Positions 1-6,117 of a stretch of 12,394 nt of DNA are shown here, piece by piece (position 1 is the first letter of the stretch; every line of letters starts with the position of its first letter). Source of the stretch: Deltaproteobacteria bacterium UBA5754. GTDB lineage: Bacteria > Desulfobacterota > Dissulfuribacteria > Dissulfuribacterales > UBA5754. Where the stretch lies: NCBI GenBank assembly GCA_002419025.1, contig DIFG01000082.1, forward strand, positions 1 through 12,394. Direction: 5' to 3'. The notes beneath the pieces are model-generated. The model did no database searches and was not told the origin of the DNA. It was given only the letters and a program-made list of their open reading frames with translations. Made by a program: the position numbers and the translations under genes.

Positions 1-12
1 ATTCCTCACGAA

Positions 13-38
13 ATGACGAAGAGCCACTTTTTACATCA
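13..38 (+). repeat. Possible degenerate copy of an interspersed repeat
   Basis: The segment contains ATGACG (13-18), then ACTTTTTAC (26-34), then ATCA (35-38). The same three blocks occur in the same order, on the opposite strand, at the far right end of the window (ATGACG at 12389-12384, ACTTTTTAC at 12366-12358, then ATCA). The spacing between the first two blocks is 7 bases here and 17 there, so this would be a diverged or deleted copy. Both lie upstream of a gene (lepA and vanZ). The blocks are short, so chance similarity is possible. Confidence 0.2.
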
Positions 39-94
39 TGGCGAACGAAGAGGCCGATATGTCGGATTCCTGACGTATCAATAAAGGTTTTTTT

Positions 95-1891
95 ATGACG
101 GAAACAAAGACTATACGAAATTTCTCCATAATAGCCCACATAGACCATGGGAAATCCACACTTGCCGACCGCCTTCTCGAAAGGACTGGCGTGGTCTCGA
201 GCCGGGAGATGAAGGAACAATTTCTGGACCGGATGGATCTCGAGCGGGAGCGGGGAATCACGATCAAGTCCCAGACGGTTCGGCTTCCCTACCGGGCAAG
301 GGATGGAAAGACCTATGTCCTGAATCTAATAGACACACCCGGACATGTGGATTTTTCCTATGAGGTCTCCCGGAGTCTTGCCGCCTGCGAGGGTGCCCTC
401 CTCGTGGTGGATGCGAGCCAGGGAGTGGAGGCACAGACCCTCGCAAACGTTTATCTGGCCATGGACAACAATCTCGAGATCATTCCCGTCCTCAACAAGA
501 TCGATCTTCCGAGCGCAGAACCCGCACGCGTGGAACGGGAGGTCGAGGAGATCATCGGGCTCGATGCCTCGGAGGCCATTCGGGCCAGCGCCAAGGCGGG
601 GATCGGTGTGGATGATATCCTCGAGGCCGTGGTTGCGAAGATCCCCGCTCCCCATGGGAGCCCGGACTCCCCCTTGAAAGCCCTCATTTTCGACTCCTGG
701 TTCGATCCCTATCAGGGATCTGTGGTCCTTGTGCGCATATTCGACGGGATTCTGCGGCCGGGCATGCGGATCCGCATGATGGCGACCGGACAGACGCACG
801 AGGTGGAAAGGGTAGGCGTCTTCAGCCCGTCCGCCTGCGACGTATCCGAGCTTTCCGCAGGGGAGGTGGGCTTTTTCACGGCTGGCATCAAGGAGGTGCG
901 TCTGACCAAGATCGGGGACACGGTGACCGATGACCGCCGTCCGGCCGAGAAGCCGCTTCCGGGTTTCAAGCGGGTCAAGCCCATGGTCTTCTGCGGGCTT
1001 TATCCCGTGGATCCGGCCCAGTACGATCAGCTCAAGGAGGCCGTGGAGAAACTTTGGCTCAATGATCCGGCCTTTTCTTACGAGCCCGAGAGTTCAGCCG
1101 CGCTCGGTTTCGGATTCCGATGCGGTTTTCTGGGCCTTCTCCATCTTGAGATCGTCCAGGAGAGGCTCGAACGGGAATACGGGCTCTCCCTCATCAGCAC
1201 CGCCCCCTCGGTCCCGTACCAGGTGAAACTTACGGGTGGAGAGGTCCTCCTGATCCAAAATCCGGCCCAGATGCCCGAGCCGGGGCGGATCGCCGAGGTG
1301 GCCGAGCCCCATGTCACCATGGAGATCTATACTCCCAAGGACTATGTGGGCCCGGTCATGGGGCTCTGCGACGAAAAGCGGGGAAGACAGATCGACATGC
1401 GTTATCTTACGGCAGAGCGGGTCCTTCTCAAATATGACATCCCCTTCAGCGAGATCGTACTCGACTTCTATGACCGGTTGAAATCCGCAAGCCGCGGGTA
1501 CGCCTCCATCGATTACGACTTTTCGGAATACCGCCCATCCAGACTCGTCAAGCTCGACATCCTCATCAATAAACAGCCTGTCGACGCCCTCTCCGTCATC
1601 GTTCATCAGGACAAGGCCTATTACCGGGGCAGGGACATCGTGGAACGGCTCAGGAAGGAGATCCCCCGCCAGCTTTTCGAGGTAGTCATCCAGGCTGCAG
1701 TGGGCTCAAAGGTCATCGCCCGTGAACGGATCCCTCCCCTGAGAAAGGACGTGACCTCCAAGTGTTACGGCGGAGATATCACCCGAAAGCGAAAGCTCCT
1801 CGAGAAACAGAAGGAGGGAAAGAAACGCATGAAGCAGGTGGGACAGGTGGACATCCCCCAAGAGGCCTTTCTGAGTGTCCTCAAGGCATAG
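95..1891 (+). CDS. lepA: Elongation factor 4 (LepA), translational GTPase
   Basis: LepA is a ribosome-binding GTPase related to EF-G, implicated in back-translocation and in 30S biogenesis. The 598 residues match the usual length (about 600). The GTPase domain is complete: G1 HIDHGKST (15-22), G2 around RGIT (53-56), G3 DTPGH (80-84, with the catalytic His84) and G4 NKID (134-137). The family-specific C-terminal domain is recognisable from YGGDITRKRKLLEKQKEGKK, and the protein ends PQEAFLSVLKA like other LepA proteins. The ATG at 95 follows an AAAGG Shine-Dalgarno (83-87) across a seven-T spacer. lepB begins 57 bases downstream in the same direction, the common lepA-lepB arrangement. No clear promoter could be picked out in the 94 bases upstream. 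Identification is essentially certain. Confidence 0.98.
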   Translation: MTETKTIRNFSIIAHIDHGKSTLADRLLERTGVVSSREMKEQFLDRMDLERERGITIKSQTVRLPYRARDGKTYVLNLIDTPGHVDFSYEVSRSLAACEGALLVVDASQGVEAQTLANVYLAMDNNLEIIPVLNKIDLPSAEPARVEREVEEIIGLDASEAIRASAKAGIGVDDILEAVVAKIPAPHGSPDSPLKALIFDSWFDPYQGSVVLVRIFDGILRPGMRIRMMATGQTHEVERVGVFSPSACDVSELSAGEVGFFTAGIKEVRLTKIGDTVTDDRRPAEKPLPGFKRVKPMVFCGLYPVDPAQYDQLKEAVEKLWLNDPAFSYEPESSAALGFGFRCGFLGLLHLEIVQERLEREYGLSLISTAPSVPYQVKLTGGEVLLIQNPAQMPEPGRIAEVAEPHVTMEIYTPKDYVGPVMGLCDEKRGRQIDMRYLTAERVLLKYDIPFSEIVLDFYDRLKSASRGYASIDYDFSEYRPSRLVKLDILINKQPVDALSVIVHQDKAYYRGRDIVERLRKEIPRQLFEVVIQAAVGSKVIARERIPPLRKDVTSKCYGGDITRKRKLLEKQKEGKKRMKQVGQVDIPQEAFLSVLKA

Positions 1892-1948
1892 GTCTGGGGG
1901 TGAGTATATCTTGCGCCCGGCGTTCGGCATGACTATTATCCCCAACCC

Positions 1949-2602
1949 ATGAACAGAGGAAAGCCGCCGGGAGCTGGGGTCATCCCGAAGAAGAATTCGA
2001 GGAACGTTGTATGGGAATACGCCCAGGCGATCCTCATCGCCCTCGTCCTCGCGCTCCTGATACGGACCTTTGTCGTCCAGGCGTTCAAGATCCCCTCCGG
2101 TTCCATGATCAAGACGCTCCTCATCGGGGATCACCTCCTTGTGAACAAGTTTGTGTACGGGGTAAGGAATCCCCTGACACGGGCCATGTGGGTGCCTATC
2201 GGCCAGCCACAGCGAGGGGACGTAGTCGTTTTCATATACCCGGTCGAGCCCGAAAAGGATTTCATAAAGCGGGTAATCGGGGTCGGTGGGGACACGGTAG
2301 AGATCAGGGACAAAAAGGTCTTTGTCAATGGCGAGCTGTTCCCGGACCCTCCGGGAGTACAGCATACTGACCCCCATATCATTCCAGGTTCCCTCCAGCC
2401 CAGGGACAACATGGGGCCTGTCACGGTCCCGGAAGGGAGCCTTTTCGTCCTCGGCGACAACCGCGATCAGAGTTATGACAGCAGGTTCTGGGGTTTTGTC
2501 CCGGTGAAGGACGTGAAGGGGAAGGCCTTCATCATCTATTGGTCCTGGGACGGGAATCGCTTTCTGCCCAGATTTGATCGGCTGGGAAGACTCATCCACT
2601 AA
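1949..2602 (+). CDS. lepB: Signal peptidase I
   Basis: This inner-membrane serine protease removes signal peptides from exported proteins, plausibly including the alkaline phosphatase encoded downstream. The 217 residues hold one N-terminal membrane anchor (about 23-46), then the catalytic serine in PSGSM (Ser52) and the general-base lysine in DFIKR (Lys107), matching the Ser/Lys dyad of the S26 family. The conserved GDNRDQSYDSRFWGFVP box is present near the C-terminus. In many family members a proline follows the serine motif (PSGSMxPTL); here the stretch reads PSGSMIKTL. The start is the first in-frame ATG. No good Shine-Dalgarno precedes it, so translation may depend on ribosomes arriving from lepA or on a weak site. 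The single anchor is typical of non-enterobacterial members. Confidence 0.97.
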   Translation: MNRGKPPGAGVIPKKNSRNVVWEYAQAILIALVLALLIRTFVVQAFKIPSGSMIKTLLIGDHLLVNKFVYGVRNPLTRAMWVPIGQPQRGDVVVFIYPVEPEKDFIKRVIGVGGDTVEIRDKKVFVNGELFPDPPGVQHTDPHIIPGSLQPRDNMGPVTVPEGSLFVLGDNRDQSYDSRFWGFVPVKDVKGKAFIIYWSWDGNRFLPRFDRLGRLIH

Positions 2603-2649
2603 TTTGTGCAGGCCTTTTTCCCAAGGTTCGGAATCCTTTGATCTTCTTC

Positions 2650-2678
2650 TTGACACTGTAGAGGACTAATGGTAGAGA
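2650..2678 (+). promoter_or_regulatory. Probable sigma70-type promoter for the tRNA pair
   Basis: A perfect TTGACA -35 box (2650-2655) is followed after 17 bases by TAGAGA (2673-2678), a poor -10 match. Transcription would start near 2685, just ahead of tRNA-Val at 2693. Position and spacing support it; the weak -10 is the reason for moderate confidence. Confidence 0.45.
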
Positions 2679-2692
2679 AAACCCCTGCATTC

Positions 2693-2767
2693 GGGCGGGT
2701 AGCTCAGCGGAAGAGCATCGGCCTTACAAGCCGGGGGTCACAGGTTCAAATCCTGTTCCGCCTACCA
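2693..2767 (+). tRNA. tRNA-Val (anticodon UAC), CCA encoded
   Basis: The sequence folds as a cloverleaf. The D stem is GCTC/GAGC, and the anticodon stem TCGGC/GCCGG encloses the loop CTTACAA (anticodon TAC). The T arm is ACAGG-TTCAAAT-CCTGT. The discriminator is A at 2764, followed by encoded CCA (2765-2767). The acceptor stem GGGCGGG/TCCGCCT has wobble G-U pairs at its first and last positions, whereas the tRNA-Val sequences I recall have Watson-Crick pairs there. It reads valine GUN codons, mainly GUA and GUG. It is the first of two tRNAs, 21 bases before tRNA-Asp. Confidence 0.96.
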
Positions 2768-2788
2768 GCCTCTTGATATCTTCTTTGC

Positions 2789-2865
<77 letters not shown>

Positions 2866-2988
2866 ATCTTCTCTGATCTCTTTTCTTCCAATCCGTTTTC
2901 TGCCAACCGCCCGAATCAGTAAGCCGTCGCCCGGGGTGTTTTTGGAGTGAGGCGATTCTCCTTTCACAGTAGAGTGTGGGGCGGGAGC

Positions 2989-3064
2989 GTCATCGCGTGT
3001 CTCCGCAGATGTCACCGAATCGTCACGCAACTGTCATCTTCTTGTAACAAACATGCCTTATACA
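2989..3064 (+). promoter_or_regulatory. PhoB-box array and promoter for alkaline phosphatase
   Basis: GTCAC (3011), GTCAC (3022), GTCAT (3033) and GTAAC (3044) start exactly 11 bases apart. A further GTCAT at 2989 is in the same register with one degenerate unit between. The known Pho box is built of TGTCA-type half-sites repeated every 11 bp and ends about 10 bases before the -10 element, replacing the -35. Here TATACA (3059-3064) begins 11 bases after the last half-site ends. The array lies upstream of a phosphatase gene, so control by PhoB under phosphate limitation is the natural reading. The half-sites and spacing are seen directly; binding and induction are inferred. Confidence 0.72.
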
Positions 3065-3118
3065 TGGTTCGTAACACGAACTTCGAATGGTTGACCGATC
3101 CAGAAAGGATGGGTTTGA

Positions 3119-3167
3119 CCGTCGGGGCCATCGTTTGTGCGCTTCATGGTCGGGATGGCCCCGACGG
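3119..3167 (+). promoter_or_regulatory. Strong hairpin in the phosphatase 5' leader
   Basis: CCGTCGGGGCCATC (3119-3132) and GATGGCCCCGACGG (3154-3167) form a perfect 14-bp inverted repeat with a 21-base loop. No T tract follows, so it is not a conventional intrinsic terminator. In the leader RNA it could stabilise the 5' end, act as a regulatory fold or bind a protein; as DNA it could be an operator. Its function is unknown. Confidence 0.55.
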
Positions 3168-3219
3168 ACATTGCGTGCGAATCGTGGCCGATGGGGCAAA
3201 GGAGGTGATGGTTTTTTTC

Positions 3220-3315
3220 ATGGGCATGTGTCCAGTTTTGGCAGACAGGGTGGATCATAGAGGTGATGATTTCAGGAGCGACCAGAAAAAACCAGAAAAA
3301 GGAGAAGAGAGATGA
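3220..3315 (+). CDS. Possible leader peptide overlapping the phosphatase start
   Basis: A 31-codon frame starts at ATG 3220 (MGMCPVLADR) and stops with TGA at 3313-3315. It overlaps the phosphatase ATG at 3312 as ATGA, the classic translational-coupling arrangement. A perfect anti-Shine-Dalgarno match (AAGGAGGTGA, 3199-3208) lies upstream, but the spacing to ATG 3220 is long (14 bases after GGAGG) and the in-frame ATG at 3208 is too close. The C-terminal part is charged and partly forced by the phosphatase ribosome site. No family is recognised. It may be chance, and the phosphatase has its own good ribosome site. Confidence 0.2.
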   Translation: MGMCPVLADRVDHRGDDFRSDQKKPEKGEER

Positions 3316-4874
3316 TGATTTTGAAAAGATATGTTGGGTCCTTGATGATGGCCGTCGCCATGCTCCTCATGGCAAGCGCGGCCTGCGCTACACCGGCAAA
3401 GTACGTATTTTTCTTCCTCGGCGACGGGATGGCCAGTTCCCAGATACAGGCGACCGAGGCCTATCTCACCACCATCAACGGCGGATCCGCAATGGTTGCC
3501 GCCGACCTCCTCAGGCCCGAGAACCGGCTTAACATGAGCAAGATGGAGGTTTCCGGCATGCAGACCACCTACGACTCCTACGCCCTTATGACCGACTCAG
3601 CGTCCTCGGCCACGGCCTTTGCCTGTGGTCTCAAGACCAGAAGCGGTGTGATCGGCATGGACGACACGAAGACGACCTCTTACAAGAGCATCGCCCAGCT
3701 CGCGCACGAGGGAGGCAAACGGGTCGGTGTCATCAGCAGCGTATCCCTTGATCACGCCACCCCGGCTGCCTATTATGCAAGCGTCCCGAGCCGCAGTTAC
3801 ATGAACAACATCGGCACCCAGATGGCTGCGAGCGGCTATGAGTTCTTCGGCGGCGGCGGACTCGTCAAGCCCACTGCAGAGCTCAGCGGCACCGGCGACA
3901 CCGACAACGACGTCTGGGCCCTTCTCGAGCAGAACGGCTATGTGGTCCTGGATACAAAGGAAGAGATCCTCGCACAGAAGGCCAATCCCCGGGACAAGGT
4001 GGTCTGCATCAACGAATTTCTGCCTGACTCCAGCAAGTCCATGCCATACGCCATTGACCGCCCTGACACCAACCTTACTTTGGCCGAGATGACCGAGGTG
4101 GCCATTGCCACGCTCATGTCCGGGACCGGCAACAGTAGCCGACTCTTCAATCTTAATCGAAGCGACGGATTCTTTCTCATGGTAGAAGGCGGGAAGATTG
4201 ACTGGGCCTGCCACGCCAACGACGCCATGGCTACCATTGGAGACATGCTGGACTTCGACGCCGCCATTGGAGTGGCACTCGATTTCTACAACAAATATCC
4301 CAATGATACCCTGATTGTCGTGACCGGCGACCACGAGACGGGCGGTATGTCCATAGGTCACGCCACCACCGGATACAAGGCCTATTACGAGAAGCTCCTC
4401 GGCCAGAAGCACAGTTACGAGTATTTCGACTCCACCATGTGGACCCCCCACGAGGAGGCGAACGAGGCAGCGGTCTGCGCCAACTGGCAGGCCCCGAACA
4501 ACCTGGAAAGCGACGCCACTATGATGGGCTGGATCCAGAACGAGTTCGGCCTCGACTACAGCACGCTCAACGACTACCAGAAACAGAAGCTCGAGGATGC
4601 CTATGACAAGTCCATGTGCGAGGTGAATGACAACAGTGATTCGGAAAACACACTCCTTTATGGCGGATATAATCCGATCACCGTTACCTTGACCCATATC
4701 CTGAATGAGGTGGCCAGCGTGGGCTGGACATCCTATTCCCATACGGGCGTGCCTGTCCCGATCTTCGCCCAAGGCCGTTACGACTATCTTTTTGCAGGTT
4801 TTTACGACAACACGGACATAGCGAAGAAGATGGCCAGGGCCATGAATCTTCCTCCTGTTCCCGTCCAGAAATAG
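3312..4874 (+). CDS. phoA: Secreted alkaline phosphatase (PhoA family)
   Basis: A periplasmic metallo-phosphomonoesterase that releases inorganic phosphate from organic esters. Residues 1-26 form a signal peptide, with likely cleavage after ACA (24-26). The E. coli PhoA metal and catalytic residues have clear counterparts: Asp38 (LGDGM), catalytic Ser96 (TDSASSATA), Thr150 (HATPAA), Glu292, Asp297 and His301 (VEGGKIDWACHAND), Asp340-His341 (TGDHETGG) and His477 (SHTGVPVP). The E. coli positions Asp153 and Lys328 are His148 and Trp298 here, the His/Trp version of the third metal site reported for Thermotoga maritima alkaline phosphatase. The 520 residues exceed E. coli PhoA (471), the extra length lying mainly between His341 and His477. 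GGAG (3301-3304) precedes tandem ATGs at 3312 and 3315; the first is taken. The upstream PhoB-box-like array predicts phosphate-starvation induction, and a terminator follows the gene. Confidence 0.95.
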   Translation: MMILKRYVGSLMMAVAMLLMASAACATPAKYVFFFLGDGMASSQIQATEAYLTTINGGSAMVAADLLRPENRLNMSKMEVSGMQTTYDSYALMTDSASSATAFACGLKTRSGVIGMDDTKTTSYKSIAQLAHEGGKRVGVISSVSLDHATPAAYYASVPSRSYMNNIGTQMAASGYEFFGGGGLVKPTAELSGTGDTDNDVWALLEQNGYVVLDTKEEILAQKANPRDKVVCINEFLPDSSKSMPYAIDRPDTNLTLAEMTEVAIATLMSGTGNSSRLFNLNRSDGFFLMVEGGKIDWACHANDAMATIGDMLDFDAAIGVALDFYNKYPNDTLIVVTGDHETGGMSIGHATTGYKAYYEKLLGQKHSYEYFDSTMWTPHEEANEAAVCANWQAPNNLESDATMMGWIQNEFGLDYSTLNDYQKQKLEDAYDKSMCEVNDNSDSENTLLYGGYNPITVTLTHILNEVASVGWTSYSHTGVPVPIFAQGRYDYLFAGFYDNTDIAKKMARAMNLPPVPVQK

Positions 4875-4919
4875 GACTTCTCCTGCCAAAGCATAGGCAT
4901 AACCGACCACCTTTCCAGC

Positions 4920-4959
4920 GAGTGGCGCCGAGGCCTGACACGGCGCCACTCTTTTTTTT
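4920..4959 (+). terminator. Strong intrinsic terminator after the phosphatase gene
   Basis: GAGTGGCGCCG (4920-4930) and CGGCGCCACTC (4941-4951) form a perfect 11-bp GC-rich stem with a 10-base loop, followed directly by eight T residues (4952-4959). The tract runs straight into the GAGG ribosome site (4960-4963) of the next gene, so termination would occur immediately before the downstream start. Confidence 0.93.
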
Positions 4960-4968
4960 GAGGTTTTC

Positions 4969-6096
4969 ATGAACGGAGTCCGCCGCGACTGGTTTTTTTC
5001 CATCGTCATTGCACTGAGTTGTCTTCTTCTTGCATGGAACGACCCTCTGGGCCTGCCCGGAGGCAACCTGAACGGACTCCACTGCCGGGGGCTCGTGACC
5101 GCGGTCGATAACAGCCATGTAAGGACGAACCTCATCGTCAAGACCGAGGAACAGCTCCTGACCGTGCGGTTCCTTGACGGCCCACATAAGGGCCGTGAGG
5201 TGCACGTGGACAACATGCTCTCCGGAAAGCTCGAATTCGACGAGTTCTACAAACCGGGCGATGTGGTACTCATCGAGTACGACGCCCCTGATGGGGAACC
5301 GGCCAACGCCTTGGCCCGCGGTCATTATAGGCTTCATCTGCAGGCCCTCCTTATCGGTATCTTCGTCCTCCTGCTCCTTGCAGTGGCAGGCGTGACAGGC
5401 CTCAAGGCCGCCCTTTCATTCATATTTGCGGCCCTCGTGCTCTGGAGGCTCTTTTTCCCCCTGCTTCTCAGGGGTTATCCCCCGATATCGACAGGTCTTG
5501 CCATCGTGGCCCTGCTCACCGCAGTAATCACCTTTATGGTCGGGGGGGTGAACAGACGGGGCGTGGCCACGTTTGTCGGCTCCATGCTCGGGGTGCTTCT
5601 GACCTGCGGACTTGCGGTCTGGTTTGCCCGGGCGTTCAGCCTGCACGGGGCAGTCCGTCCATTTGCCGAGACCCTCCTCTATTCAGGGTATTACGATCTC
5701 GATCTCACCGGGATATTTGTGGCGAGCGTTTTCATCGCTTCATCCGGGGCGGTTATGGATCTGGCCATGGACATCGCCGCTTCCATGGACGAGATCAAAC
5801 GAAAGCATCCCGGGATCGGATTGGCGGAGCACGTCTTTTCCGGGCTTCGGGTGGGACGGGCCGTGACAGGCACCATGACCACCACTCTACTTCTCGCCTA
5901 CTCGAGCAGCCACATCGCTATGTTCCTGCTTTTCATGACCAAAGGGCTTCCGGCGGAGAACATTCTGAACGCGCCGTTCGTTGCTGCGGAGGTGCTTAAT
6001 ATCCTGGTGGGGAGCTTTGGACTCGTCACCGTCGCCCCGTTCACCGCAGTTGTCTCAGGACTGCTCTACAGAGGATATGCGGGCAAAGGGGAGTGA
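4969..6096 (+). CDS. YibE/F family multi-pass membrane protein
   Basis: The 375 residues show a first hydrophobic segment (about 8-23), a soluble presumably extracytoplasmic segment of about 100 residues (35-120, including VKTEEQLLTVRF and KPGDVVLIEY), and then about seven membrane helices (123-368). The layout and conserved stretches (VGGVNRRGVATFVGS, ASSGAVMDLAMDIAASM, GRAVTGTMTTTLLLAYSSSH) match the YibE/F-like family. The family's biochemical role is not established; transport is often guessed. The start is ATG 4969 with GAGG at 4960-4963, five bases upstream. The T tract of the preceding terminator abuts this ribosome site and no separate promoter is evident, so expression may rely on read-through from the phosphatase transcript. 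The 3' end converges with the minus-strand acyl-activating fusion gene, 21 bases away. Confidence 0.88.
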   Translation: MNGVRRDWFFSIVIALSCLLLAWNDPLGLPGGNLNGLHCRGLVTAVDNSHVRTNLIVKTEEQLLTVRFLDGPHKGREVHVDNMLSGKLEFDEFYKPGDVVLIEYDAPDGEPANALARGHYRLHLQALLIGIFVLLLLAVAGVTGLKAALSFIFAALVLWRLFFPLLLRGYPPISTGLAIVALLTAVITFMVGGVNRRGVATFVGSMLGVLLTCGLAVWFARAFSLHGAVRPFAETLLYSGYYDLDLTGIFVASVFIASSGAVMDLAMDIAASMDEIKRKHPGIGLAEHVFSGLRVGRAVTGTMTTTLLLAYSSSHIAMFLLFMTKGLPAENILNAPFVAAEVLNILVGSFGLVTVAPFTAVVSGLLYRGYAGKGE

Positions 6097-6117
6097 GAGA
6101 GGGGGCGAGATATCTTT

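Larger units (their letters stand above)
2866..3311 (+). other. Non-coding stretch: tRNA 3' flank and long phosphatase leader
   Basis: About 446 bases lie between tRNA-Asp and the phosphatase start. No open frame here looks like a conserved protein. From left to right it holds a T/C-rich flank after tRNA-Asp, the PhoB-box-like array (2989-3048) with a -10-like TATACA (3059-3064), and a small inverted repeat GTTCGT/ACGAAC (3067-3072, 3076-3081) near the expected transcript start. A 14-bp hairpin (3119-3167), a strong Shine-Dalgarno sequence AAGGAGGTGA (3199-3208) with no well-spaced start codon, and a tandem 10-base repeat ACCAGAAAAA (3281-3300) follow. The GGAG used by the phosphatase is at 3301-3304. 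The 5' untranslated leader would be roughly 240 bases. Confidence 0.7.

Noticed and set aside
54..65. CCGA-TATG-TCGG palindrome before lepA as an operator
   Set aside because: The arms are only four bases, expected by chance, and no second site supports it.
1706..2656. Minus-strand 316-residue open frame
   Set aside because: Antisense to the 3' end of lepA and all of lepB, both certain genes; its composition (many Asp, Pro, Arg) is that of a shadow frame.
3119..3167. Leader hairpin as an intrinsic terminator
   Set aside because: No T tract follows the stem, and the loop is long (21 bases).
2947..3315. Plus-strand 122-residue frame before the phosphatase
   Set aside because: It runs through the PhoB-box array, the promoter and the leader hairpin, has no ribosome site at its start and looks like no protein family. 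Only its last 31 codons are kept, as a weak leader-peptide candidate.
3597..5216. Minus-strand 539-residue open frame
   Set aside because: It is antisense to the well-supported phosphatase and to the start of the YibE/F gene, crosses the terminator, and shows no domain; long antisense frames are common in GC-rich coding DNA.
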